DNA of 40,030 nucleotides from an uncultured Sphingobacteriales bacterium (GTDB taxonomy: Bacteria > Bacteroidota > Bacteroidia > Chitinophagales > Chitinophagaceae): NCBI GenBank assembly GCA_937871285.1, contig CALMQS010000024.1:1-40030 (forward strand), in the 5' to 3' direction. Shown here piece by piece: positions 16,297-25,242 of this stretch. The notes beneath the pieces are model-generated. The model saw only the letters and a program-made list of their open reading frames with translations, searched no databases and was not told the origin of the DNA. Both the position numbers and the translations under genes were made by a program. Numbering within the stretch: the stretch's first letter is position 1; every line of letters starts with the position of its first letter.

Positions 16297-19200
16297 TTAT
16301 TTATTATCAATTCCCCATTTCTTATTAGGCGTTGCTCCCATTTGCATAATTAAGGAACCGCCTTTTAACAATTCGGATGCAGGAAAATAAAAGGACTTTA
16401 ATTCCTTTCCGTTTAGCACCGCGCTTTGAACGTACATATTCCTGCGTGATGCGCCTTTCGCTTCTATTACAAATTTTTTACCCCGTCCAAACCTGTTGCC
16501 CAGGTCAATTTCTATTTTCTCAAAAAGCGGACTTGCGATTTCATATATTGGATTATTGCTGCATCCTCCATCCGTTTGGAACAATCCCAACGCGGCCATT
16601 ACAAACCATGCGCTCATCTGCCCCTGGTCTTCATCACCCAGATAAGCATTCCCAATACCATAGCCATAATACCGTTCCAAAATGGAACGGGTCCATTTTT
16701 GAGTAGACCAGGGTTTTCCGGCCCAGTTAAACAGGAAGGAAAAATGCATAGACTGCTGGTTTCCCTGCACCACCGGGTAATTCCAGTATTGATCGTTCAT
16801 TCCGTTGTAACGCCATGGTGCACTGGCTTCAAATCCCCACTCTAACCTGTCAATAAATTTCTTCTTTCCTACGAGGTTCACCAACGCAGGCACATCCTGG
16901 GGAACAAAAAAAGTGAGCTGCCATGCATTGCCTTCAACATATTCCTCATTGGCTCCGCTGCGAAAAGGATCAAAACCGGGCACCCATTTTCCGTCGCTCA
17001 ATTTCATATGACAGTAACCATCTTCGTCTATGGCGTTTTTCCACCAATAACCACGGTCGTTAAATTTTTTATAGAGCTCCGTTTCCCCTAATGATTTAGC
17101 CAATTGCCCAACTGTCCAGTCGTCATAAGAATATTCCATTGAATTAGAAAAGCGGCCTTTATCGGAAGGAACATATTTATGTTTCATGTATTCCGTTAAA
17201 TCACGGTTACCTGCAAAACCGGTATGGATTTTTGTCGCCGGAATGGTCTGCATATTGATCGCTGCCTCAAGCAGTTTCGATGCATCAAAATTTCGTATAC
17301 CCATCTGGTAAGCGCCAACCATCATCGGTATTTCATGTTCCGCTACCATTACGGGAATATAATTCATACCTGCCGGGCCTTTTGCCAACCGCCCATAAGC
17401 ATCGTACATGGCGAGCTGGGAATTTACCCAGCGATTGCTCCACTCGGGTGTTATTAAATTCCACATTTGATTCAGGTTCCAGAATGTATTCCAAAAAGCA
17501 TCACAACCCAAAGCAACATCATCTGCACCTTTCAGTTGCTGTACTTTGCCATCTGTTCCTCTCCATTGGCCATTAACATCGCTCCAGGTATTGCGGCTGC
17601 AAATGGACCTGTACATTGAATTATAAAAGCGTACTTTTTCCTGCCTGTTCGTTGTTGTAATGTTAACCCGGTTAAAAATATCATTCCATTCATGAGACTG
17701 GTGCTGTCTTACCGCTTCAAAATTCCATCCGAAAGGCGTTGTTATTTCTGTTTTTAAATTTAAGTCAGCGTTGTCAATACTCACCAATGAAATGCCTGAT
17801 CGCATTTGTACAACCGGGTTTGCTTTTGCATCAAACTGAAGGAAAAAGCCTGCGTTTTTTATATCTTTCGCAAAGAAATGGTCTCCGTAGCTAACACTGT
17901 CGTTGGTCCAGCCACCGATGGATTGAAAAGGTTTATCAAACTCTAAAACAAAATGCACAGTGTAGTCCTGATCGGCATCTCTACTCCAAACATTGGGTGA
18001 AAACTGGTGAGCAAAACCTTCAATCCTGTAATCACTGACCTTGCGAACACTGATTTTCTTTAACTGATAATCATATTCGGATGGAATGTGTAAGTCCACA
18101 AGAACGCGTGAACTATCCCTGTTGGCTGGAAATGTAAACCGCATCAATCCGCAACGTGTAGTAGCAGTCATTTCAGCTTTAATGTCATAATCTTTAAGCT
18201 GCACTTTATAATACCCGATGGGTGCCTCTTCCGTTTTTTTATCAATAGCAGACCTGTAGCCTGAACCAGGCAGCAGTTCATCGCCAATGGTTGTTTTTAA
18301 TGTACCGTTGGATGCAAAAACACCCAAGCCTCCCATCGTCCATTCATGTATGTGGCTGAAAGTGCCAATGCTCTCATACGATGGCTGATAACCTGCCTGC
18401 CACCCTGCATTTTGATTGTCCGGACTTAATTTAACCATACTAAAGGGCATCCACGGTCCCGGTGCAATCATCCATCGGGAATGTCCGGTTCCTATACGCG
18501 TATCCACGTAATCGGCCGGTGTTTGCAATTTTTGGGCAGAGCGTTTCACTACACCTTCCTCCACTAACTTTCCATCTGCCAATATCCTGTATTTACTTTG
18601 CTGTACTGTTTCAACCGCGGGCATTGGTGCTTCAAATTCATAATTACCTTTTTCCAGGCGCTCCTTAAATATTGTTCTTCCATCCAGTTCAACGCTTAAA
18701 CCAGGCAGACCCTGCAGGTGTTCGACATTAACCAAAAGCGGCTGCACTTTTTTTCCTTCCTGTAATAATGCATAGTTTGCCGCTTTTACATTTCGTACAA
18801 AACAATTACCAGGCTTTTCAATCTTTAACCGATTGCCTTCCAGACGGATGTCATCAAACATTATCCAGGATCCCTGCAATACTTCTATGGTAATGCAATT
18901 GCCTCCTTTTTTTATTACCCCGCTTTCAACCGGAATTTCAATTGTTTTATGTGTTGCATGCTTAACATTACCGGTTATAGAAAGTGTATCTACATAAGGC
19001 TCGTTTAAGGAGGGAGACTTTTGTGTGCTCAGATCATATCCCGTTGCGGTTAGTTGTTGTTTTACAGATTGATTATTGATGGATATTTTGATGAGCGGCA
19101 GAAATTTCTTAGCATAATCAGAGAGTTCAATAATGAGTGTATAGGTTCCCTTCGCAGGCATATCTTCTACGCCAAATAAAATATTAACCTGGTTAGTACG

Positions 19201-19479
19201 CCATCCGGAAGTTGGCCAGGTGCCGCCCCATGTATCCGCCGGGCCCGGAATCACATAAGGAAAGTCATTTTTTTCACGGGAATGTCCTACCAGGAAGAAT
19301 TTATCTTCAAAGCCGAAATCATACTCAATAAATTTTTTGAATCCATCCGGAGCCAAAGCAAATTCATTTGCCGAATGATCGGCCACCCCGATGCGCCATA
19401 AGGTATCCTGTTTTTGCTTTGCTGTTGCATATCCCGTTATTGAAATTGTTAACAGGCATAAAAAAAATAATTTTGTCAT
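16297..19479 (-). CDS. GH92 alpha-mannosidase with N-terminal PL4-type carbohydrate-binding module
   Basis: This 1060-residue exported enzyme has a Sec signal (FFLCLLTISITGYATA). Residues about 27-215 (WRIGVADHSANEFA, DTWGG, WIMFDDIRLEG) resemble the C-terminal beta-sandwich module of family 4 polysaccharide lyases. That match is from memory and moderate. A short Ig-like linker of about 100 residues follows. The GH92 catalytic region begins at about 323 with YVDTRIGTGHSRWM and has SHIHEWTMGG, CDAFWNTFWNLNQMW and the base motif DEDQGQ at 949-954, then SAWFVMAALGLF. It is longer than a standard GH92 (about 750 residues) because of the N-terminal module. It follows SusD after a 162-bp gap with a minus-strand hairpin and precedes the (alpha/alpha)6 glycosidase by 10 bp. 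Confidence 0.92.
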   Translation of the reverse strand: MTKLFFLCLLTISITGYATAKQKQDTLWRIGVADHSANEFALAPDGFKKFIEYDFGFEDKFFLVGHSREKNDFPYVIPGPADTWGGTWPTSGWRTNQVNILFGVEDMPAKGTYTLIIELSDYAKKFLPLIKISINNQSVKQQLTATGYDLSTQKSPSLNEPYVDTLSITGNVKHATHKTIEIPVESGVIKKGGNCITIEVLQGSWIMFDDIRLEGNRLKIEKPGNCFVRNVKAANYALLQEGKKVQPLLVNVEHLQGLPGLSVELDGRTIFKERLEKGNYEFEAPMPAVETVQQSKYRILADGKLVEEGVVKRSAQKLQTPADYVDTRIGTGHSRWMIAPGPWMPFSMVKLSPDNQNAGWQAGYQPSYESIGTFSHIHEWTMGGLGVFASNGTLKTTIGDELLPGSGYRSAIDKKTEEAPIGYYKVQLKDYDIKAEMTATTRCGLMRFTFPANRDSSRVLVDLHIPSEYDYQLKKISVRKVSDYRIEGFAHQFSPNVWSRDADQDYTVHFVLEFDKPFQSIGGWTNDSVSYGDHFFAKDIKNAGFFLQFDAKANPVVQMRSGISLVSIDNADLNLKTEITTPFGWNFEAVRQHQSHEWNDIFNRVNITTTNRQEKVRFYNSMYRSICSRNTWSDVNGQWRGTDGKVQQLKGADDVALGCDAFWNTFWNLNQMWNLITPEWSNRWVNSQLAMYDAYGRLAKGPAGMNYIPVMVAEHEIPMMVGAYQMGIRNFDASKLLEAAINMQTIPATKIHTGFAGNRDLTEYMKHKYVPSDKGRFSNSMEYSYDDWTVGQLAKSLGETELYKKFNDRGYWWKNAIDEDGYCHMKLSDGKWVPGFDPFRSGANEEYVEGNAWQLTFFVPQDVPALVNLVGKKKFIDRLEWGFEASAPWRYNGMNDQYWNYPVVQGNQQSMHFSFLFNWAGKPWSTQKWTRSILERYYGYGIGNAYLGDEDQGQMSAWFVMAALGLFQTDGGCSNNPIYEIASPLFEKIEIDLGNRFGRGKKFVIEAKGASRRNMYVQSAVLNGKELKSFYFPASELLKGGSLIMQMGATPNKKWGIDNK

Positions 19480-19565
19480 ATTGATCTTTTGAGCTTATTT
19501 ATTTTTCTTCAATAAAAAGTTTCAGCAGGATACAGGGTTCCGCATAAACTCACGACTTACATTGC

Positions 19566-19597
19566 AAAAAAGCCAATGGCAGGTCGCCCCGCCATTT
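19566..19597 (-). terminator. Intrinsic terminator after susD, inside the PUL operon
   Basis: On the minus strand AATGGCGGG and CCTGCCATT form a 9-bp stem with one mismatch and a GCGA-type loop, followed by GGC and six T. It lies about 45 bp after the susD stop and 90 bp before the GH92 start. Partial termination here would keep SusCD expression above that of the enzymes, or the GH92 gene may have its own promoter. Confidence 0.6.
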
Positions 19598-19641
19598 TGC
19601 TTTAACGTCTAAACGTAATGCATTAAACTGAAAGCTGCATT

Positions 19642-21480
19642 TTAGTAACCCTCATTTTGCTCAAGGGCGCCATTGCTCTTTTTAATTTCATCATTGGGAA
19701 TAGGGAAGCGGTAGTAATGATCTCCTTTCCACGGCTTTCTTACTTCCGCTTCAGGTATTACACCATAGGTATAGGTCAATTTACCTAAAAGATCGCCTGC
19801 CTGAGCGCCGGTCCAATCCATCTTAACACTGGTAAGCCCCCTGATCGGAATATCAATATTACCCGGGGCTGCTTTCCAGCGCATAAGATCAAAGAAACGC
19901 TGATCTTCCAACTGTAATTCTATTGCCCTTTCATTCCTGTAATCTCTCACAAGATCTGCGCCCGTACTGGTGATATCCGGCATATTGGTAGCCTCTCTTT
20001 GTCTTATTTTGTTTATGTATTCACGGGCCAGCGGTTCGTTTTCCAATGCGATCTGTATTTCAGCATAGTTTAAATAAAATTCTGTTAGCCGCATAAACAC
20101 AGTTACCTGGTTATAGTTAAAATCAAAGCTTGCACGGGGGCCGTCAAAGTCAAGCAATCTCCTGAATGTATATCCGGTTTGCACTCTCCAGTGAAATGGC
20201 GTTAGGCCTTTTACCCAATAGGTTTTGGAATCCCGGCCAAAGTCGAAAAGTGTTTGCCCGTTTTCGGGATCTACTTTATTGGGGTTTGCATAAGGAGGTG
20301 CATTGTCGGGATTGGGGTTAGCATCTTCCCAATATTCGTAAACCCTGTGTGTGGTTTTTGACCCATCCTGTATAAAAACGGGGCCTGCGCCAGGATAGAG
20401 GATAGAAGTATAATACCTCGGATCCCTGTTATCGTTTGGCTTTTGCGGATCATAACCCGAAGCTGCATTTACCGTTATACCATCTGCCTGGTAGGGATAT
20501 TCGCCATTTTCCATTTGAAACATATTGACAAACTTTTGCGTTGGCATCAAACGTTGCCTTGCATCAAAACCGGAGGGCCAGTAATCGTAGTTATAACCCC
20601 AGTCCGGTATCCTGGTGGCGGGAGTAAACGATTTCCCAAAAATGGTCTCGTCATTTTTTAATGGTTTTATAAATAAGTCTGCCGTTGAAGCATGCAAAGC
20701 ATAGCCGGCATCTATAACTGCTTTGGTTGCCACTTCTGCTGCCTGCCATTTTGATTTGTCATTGGTTGGATTATTTAAAGGGCTCGCTGCATACAATAAT
20801 ACTCTTGCTTTTAAAGCTAATGCCGCGTTTTTGCTGATCTTCCCTTCATTTACCGGTACGCCATCCAGCAACGATATTGCTGCATCGCATTCGCTCAATA
20901 CAAATGCAACACATTCGTCGTAGGTGTTGCGGGGTGTATCAAAGCTTTCTTCATCGAGCTTAAAACTTTTTGTAATGATTGGAACGCCGCCATAGCTACG
21001 CATTAACTCAAAGTACATCCATGCTCTCAAAAAATGTACTTCACCTTTCATAGGATCAAGCTTGGCCGGATCAATATCAGAAGTCTCTACCTTTTCAAAA
21101 AAGATATTTGCTTTCCTGATATAACTATATTCTTCATTCCAGATGTTGGTAAGATCGGTAATATTATCCGGGGTGATGATACCATCTATGTATTCGCGGA
21201 TGCCCGCAGCCCTGTCGTGTGTTTCGGGCTGCGATACTGCTACATCTGTTAAAGCTTCAAAGCCACCTGAGCCGGGGCTCCATGGCGGTTTAATACCGTT
21301 GTAAATATTATACACGTAATTCTGCAAAAAAGTGGCGTCACCAAAAACGGCGTCTTCAGATATGGCATCCAGTGGCTTTTTATCCAGCAGGTCCCGATTA
21401 CAGGAAATAACCGTGGTAGCGCAAATCAGCGATAAGAGCGCGATTTTCTTCATTGCTTTATCCATAGAAAGATATTTCAT
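19642..21480 (-). CDS. SusD/RagB-family surface glycan-binding lipoprotein
   Basis: This 612-residue outer-membrane lipoprotein partners the SusC channel and binds glycan at the surface. The type II signal ends in TVISCNRDLLDKKPLD, and the CxxxLD-type start followed by a helical TPR-like region is typical of SusD. Also seen: MKGEVHFLRAWMYFELMRSYGGVPI (the classic SusD segment), KNAALALKARVLLYAASPLNNP and YRNERAIELQLEDQRFFDLMRW near the C-terminus. The earlier in-frame TTG at 21516 would overlap SusC, so ATG 21480 is chosen; it lies 10 bp after the SusC stop. The SusD half of the pair lies downstream of SusC, the standard order. Confidence 0.95.
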   Translation of the reverse strand: MKYLSMDKAMKKIALLSLICATTVISCNRDLLDKKPLDAISEDAVFGDATFLQNYVYNIYNGIKPPWSPGSGGFEALTDVAVSQPETHDRAAGIREYIDGIITPDNITDLTNIWNEEYSYIRKANIFFEKVETSDIDPAKLDPMKGEVHFLRAWMYFELMRSYGGVPIITKSFKLDEESFDTPRNTYDECVAFVLSECDAAISLLDGVPVNEGKISKNAALALKARVLLYAASPLNNPTNDKSKWQAAEVATKAVIDAGYALHASTADLFIKPLKNDETIFGKSFTPATRIPDWGYNYDYWPSGFDARQRLMPTQKFVNMFQMENGEYPYQADGITVNAASGYDPQKPNDNRDPRYYTSILYPGAGPVFIQDGSKTTHRVYEYWEDANPNPDNAPPYANPNKVDPENGQTLFDFGRDSKTYWVKGLTPFHWRVQTGYTFRRLLDFDGPRASFDFNYNQVTVFMRLTEFYLNYAEIQIALENEPLAREYINKIRQREATNMPDITSTGADLVRDYRNERAIELQLEDQRFFDLMRWKAAPGNIDIPIRGLTSVKMDWTGAQAGDLLGKLTYTYGVIPEAEVRKPWKGDHYYRFPIPNDEIKKSNGALEQNEGY

Positions 21481-21490
21481 ACGACTATTA

Positions 21491-24400
21491 TTAAAAAGTA
21501 ATATTAAGACCAGCACTTACTGTTCTCATTATAGGATATACACCACCGTTCCCGGTTTGCGGTGCGGTTTCCGGATCACCTGCGCCGTATTTTTTAAGGT
21601 TATTAAATACCATGAACAGATTATCTCCGGATACATACAGTCTCAATGCTGAAATTTTGAATCTTGACATCAGGTTTCCAGGGAGTGTATATCCCAATTG
21701 AGCTGTTTTTAAACGCAGCCAGCTTGAACTGTGATAATAAAAATCGCTGTTGGAACCCGCGAACCCGGTTGGAGAAATCATCGGAAGCTCAGCATTTGTA
21801 TTGTCTAATGAAAAACTATTCAGCGCTACATACCGCAGTCCATTACCGTTGGCGCCCGAATTAAATCCATTGCTCAGGCGCCACTTAGCTCCGCTCTGTC
21901 CTGCGAACAGCAGGGAGAAATCAAAATCTTTGTAGTCCAATCCAATGTTGAATCCAAACTGCATTTTTGGAAGAACGGCACCGGCATTTACCGTGGTATT
22001 AAACATATACTGGTCATTGCTGGTTATTTCACCATCATTGTTGAGATCGGCAAAGATCAATGCTCCCACTGTAGCACCAGGATAGCCAGGGTATTTATCT
22101 AAGTCTGCCTCCGTTCTGTAAATGCCTATTGCCTTGTATACCAGGCCAGAGCCTAAGGGCTGTCCTTCCAGCTTCTGGTATGGTTCAGCCTGGGGCGTTT
22201 CATCAAAATAAATGATTTTATTTTCGGTATAGGCAAGGTTTGCATTTAACATTATATTTAACTGTCCTACGTTCTGTCTGTATCCAGCCTGCACTTCAAA
22301 TCCTTTATTATCCATTCTTCCTATATTCTCGTCAGGTAATATCAGTCCGGTATACCCGGGAATTGAAGCCTGTCTTCTTCCGAGAATATTGGTTGTTTTG
22401 GTTTTGTATAAGTCCAGTTCAAATGTTAACCTGTTCTCCAAAAAACCCAATTCCAAACCCAGATCGGTTGTTTCACTTACTTCCCAGGTAATATTCGGGT
22501 TGGGTGTTGACGTGGCAGCAATGCCGCGGGCATCTACTCCATTAACAACCCATCCTGCCGAATAACCAAATGCTCCAATATACTGGAAAGGATTTACCCT
22601 GTCGTTGCCCAACTGTCCCCATGAAGCTCTTATTTTAAAGTTACTGAACAGGTTTTCCGGCATAAAAGATTCTTTGCTGACTACCCATGCAGCAGAAGCC
22701 TGTGGAAAGAAGCCATACCGGGTATCTTTAGGGAAGATAGGCGAACCATCATAACGGGCACTGAACCCAAGCAGGTATTTACTTTGGAATTCGTAGCTGA
22801 CGCGCCCAAAATAATTGCGACGGGCGCTTTCTGCTGCTCTTCCATCAGTATTCCAGTTGTTGCGATTAGGGCTGCCGGCGAATAACTGATCAAGTAACGG
22901 AGAATCATAACCCAGGCGTTGTGCCCAGAAGTTATTGGTTTTGTAGTCCATTTGTTCATAAGCAACAAAAATTCCAATCTTATGATCACTGCTAATTGTT
23001 GTGTTATAAGAAAGCTTGATGTTGTTGGTAATTCTCTGGCTTTGATAAAAATCTTCCCGCAAACCGATATCCTCAACCGTTCTGGACTGCTTCTCTACAA
23101 TTGAATCCGTATTAGGAACTCTTTCATAATATGGCCAGGTATAATTAAACACCTTGTCATAATTAAAGGTTTTAACTATACTCGAAAATCCATCCAATGT
23201 CAGTCCGTTCACATATGGAATATTCCATTTAAAACGAATGGTACCGCTCAAAATATCTGCTTTATACTTTCTGTAGCCAGGGCTAAGTAATCTTGCTACA
23301 GGATTCAGGTGCGACCATCCCTCGCCCGGATAACGATAATCTCCTCCGATATATGCTTCCTGCAGCGGACTCACACTTGCAAAAGCGCCCACATCTCCAC
23401 CGGGACCACTCTGTGGTAGCTCAGTATTTTTTTCACGTCCCGACAGGTCAAAGCCAACTTCAAAATTATCAGTCACGGAAACATCTATATTGCTTCTTAC
23501 GTTGTATTGTTTAACCTGCGTTTTATTATCTCCCCTCATAATACCCCCCTGGTATGCCGTACCAAGCGATACAAAATATCTTATTTTATCGGTGCCGCCC
23601 CGCATGGTGATGGATTGCCTGTTTTGCGGAGCAGGTGCGTCTACCAGTGCATCATACCAGTTCTCTGCCCTTCTTGTGCCATTTTTAAACGCGTCAATTA
23701 CTTCCTGCGGGAAATCCGGCGTAGTGCCTTCCAGTTCTCTTCTTTTGTTTAATACATTTATGTATTCAAACACATCTCCTGATTTTACTTTCGCCGCGGG
23801 CGATTGCCATCCAAATGAGGTACTAAAATCAAATGCGGCTTTTCCCGACTTACCACGTTTTGTAGTAACCAGTATAACACCGCCGGCAGATTGTGCACCG
23901 TAAATGGCGGCTGATGCGTCTTTCAAAACAGAAATAGATTCGATATCGTTTGGATCTAATCTGTTCAAGCCATCCGGGTCTGCATTGGCTACACCATCTA
24001 TTACTATCAGGGCGGAAGTATTCCTGTAGGTTTTGGCTCCCCTAACCAGTATCTGTGCATCATCAAAACCAGGAGCGGAGCTTTGCTGGGATACAAATAA
24101 ACCGGGCAGTCTGCCGGCTAAAGAATTGGACACAGAAAGATTCATTGATTTTTTTACCTCCGCGCCGGTTGTTTGTACCACGGCATTGGTAAGCTCAGAT
24201 CTTTTTTGTGTACCGTACCCGACCACAACAACATCATCCAAACTTTTTGAAATAGATTCTAACTGTATGCTTATGCTTGACTGAGCGCCCACCTTTATTT
24301 CTTTGGTTGCATAACCCACAAAAGAAATAATCAGCGTGCTGTTTCTGCTCTTTACATTTAAGCTGTAATTTCCGTTTGCATCCGAAATAACACCATTGCT

Positions 24401-24649
24401 GGTACCTTTTTCCAGCACATTGGCTCCTGCTATAGCCATTCCGTTTTCGTCTGTTATCTTACCGGAAATGGATATATCCTGAAAATAAGAAGTATTATAT
24501 ACATTGGCGCCGGGTGGTTCTTTTGCATGCTTTGGCAAACGTTCTTTATTGTTTGCCATCGGCGCGGCACACAAAAGAAATGGAAATGCTATTCCGCAAA
24601 GTATACCAATGGCTGTACACCAATTGTGCGGCAGGAGTTTTAAGTTCAT
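21491..24649 (-). CDS. SusC/RagA-family TonB-dependent outer-membrane transporter
   Basis: A 1052-residue outer-membrane channel importing oligosaccharides with TonB energy. An N-terminal signal segment (IGILCGIAFPFLLCAAP) is followed by a carboxypeptidase-regulatory-like domain (ISGKITDENGMAIAGANV to about residue 130), the SusC signature DDVVVVGYGTQKR near 139-151, a plug domain with LIVIDGVANADP and VLKDASAAIYGAQSAGGVILVTTKRG, and a beta-barrel ending in aromatic AGLNITF. No N-terminal STN domain is visible, so signalling through a FecI/FecR pair is unlikely, and no such genes are nearby. The start is ATG 24649; a TTG three codons earlier is less likely. Regulation is more plausibly by the GntR protein at 28947-29675. 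Confidence 0.95.
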   Translation of the reverse strand: MNLKLLPHNWCTAIGILCGIAFPFLLCAAPMANNKERLPKHAKEPPGANVYNTSYFQDISISGKITDENGMAIAGANVLEKGTSNGVISDANGNYSLNVKSRNSTLIISFVGYATKEIKVGAQSSISIQLESISKSLDDVVVVGYGTQKRSELTNAVVQTTGAEVKKSMNLSVSNSLAGRLPGLFVSQQSSAPGFDDAQILVRGAKTYRNTSALIVIDGVANADPDGLNRLDPNDIESISVLKDASAAIYGAQSAGGVILVTTKRGKSGKAAFDFSTSFGWQSPAAKVKSGDVFEYINVLNKRRELEGTTPDFPQEVIDAFKNGTRRAENWYDALVDAPAPQNRQSITMRGGTDKIRYFVSLGTAYQGGIMRGDNKTQVKQYNVRSNIDVSVTDNFEVGFDLSGREKNTELPQSGPGGDVGAFASVSPLQEAYIGGDYRYPGEGWSHLNPVARLLSPGYRKYKADILSGTIRFKWNIPYVNGLTLDGFSSIVKTFNYDKVFNYTWPYYERVPNTDSIVEKQSRTVEDIGLREDFYQSQRITNNIKLSYNTTISSDHKIGIFVAYEQMDYKTNNFWAQRLGYDSPLLDQLFAGSPNRNNWNTDGRAAESARRNYFGRVSYEFQSKYLLGFSARYDGSPIFPKDTRYGFFPQASAAWVVSKESFMPENLFSNFKIRASWGQLGNDRVNPFQYIGAFGYSAGWVVNGVDARGIAATSTPNPNITWEVSETTDLGLELGFLENRLTFELDLYKTKTTNILGRRQASIPGYTGLILPDENIGRMDNKGFEVQAGYRQNVGQLNIMLNANLAYTENKIIYFDETPQAEPYQKLEGQPLGSGLVYKAIGIYRTEADLDKYPGYPGATVGALIFADLNNDGEITSNDQYMFNTTVNAGAVLPKMQFGFNIGLDYKDFDFSLLFAGQSGAKWRLSNGFNSGANGNGLRYVALNSFSLDNTNAELPMISPTGFAGSNSDFYYHSSSWLRLKTAQLGYTLPGNLMSRFKISALRLYVSGDNLFMVFNNLKKYGAGDPETAPQTGNGGVYPIMRTVSAGLNITF

Positions 24650-24775
24650 AACAAGCAATTAATTTTTTAAAAAAAGGGTTTCCGTTCAGTCAGCAGCATT
24701 TTTTAGGGTATTTATTCTATAACCAGGACAGATAGCTGATATAAGCAGCATACAGGTGCTGTGTCAAAAATGAAA

Positions 24776-24897
24776 CCCGCCAGCCGGAAAGCCTGGCATG
24801 AGAAGCGAAAACTTCTTTCACCCCGTCCGAACACCCGCCTGACAGATCCGGGCAGGGTTCATCCCCGCCTGAGTGGCTGAGTCGGGCAGGCGGGCGG
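24776..24897. repeat. REP-like GC-rich palindrome cluster
   Basis: Several hairpins sit in a row: GCCAG with CTGGC, GAAG with CTTC, and a perfect 8-bp CCCGCCTG with CAGGCGGG (24864-24871 and 24887-24894). The GC-rich composition contrasts with the AT-rich flanks. CCCGCCTGA and GGGCAGG segments recur within it and resemble the interior of the 121-bp element at 11188-11308, but its TIR was not found here. Confidence 0.6.
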
Positions 24898-24975
24898 TTT
24901 TATTGTTTCACTTTTCACAATAACATACAGACGTCGTTTGTCTATTTAATAATGGTTCAGCGCCAAACACAGATT

Positions 24976-24999
24976 AAGTATGTATATACATTTGTACTT
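24976..24999. promoter_or_regulatory. Candidate GntR operator upstream of susC and the VCBS gene
   Basis: A perfect 10-bp palindrome TGTATATACA (24981-24990) is nested in outer arms AAGTA and TACTT. Eleven of 13 positions of TATGTATATACAT match the other candidate site (TATGTATGGACAT) at 6267-6279. It lies about 330 bp upstream of susC and 250 bp upstream of the VCBS gene. Function is inferred from form and position. Confidence 0.45.
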
Positions 25000-25242
25000 A
25001 ATTCAAATATAATAGAAAAAAATACAATTCACATTTTTTTTTGTTTATTTTTAAACCCGGCATAAGCCGAATGGATCCTCCCGATAAAACCGCTTTATCA
25101 GCCATCTAATAAAAATGCTGAATTTCAACAGTTTAAACACTAATTACGAGAGCGGTTCATATTTTGAACAAAAAAAATTAATACCCATAGCATACATCAA
25201 TGCTAACGCATTCCACAACTTTCATTGCCAAATCATCCATGT

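Larger units (their letters stand above)
24650..25242. other. Divergent intergenic region upstream of susC
   Basis: This 593-bp stretch separates susC (-) from the VCBS lipoprotein gene (+). It contains a cluster of GC-rich palindromes (24776-24897) and a TGTATATACA palindrome (24981-24990). The remainder is AT-rich and shows no open frame that I can support. Confidence 0.55.

Noticed and set aside
24650..25242. ECF sigma/anti-sigma (FecI/FecR) control of susC
   Set aside because: The SusC protein lacks a visible STN signalling domain and no sigma or anti-sigma gene lies nearby.
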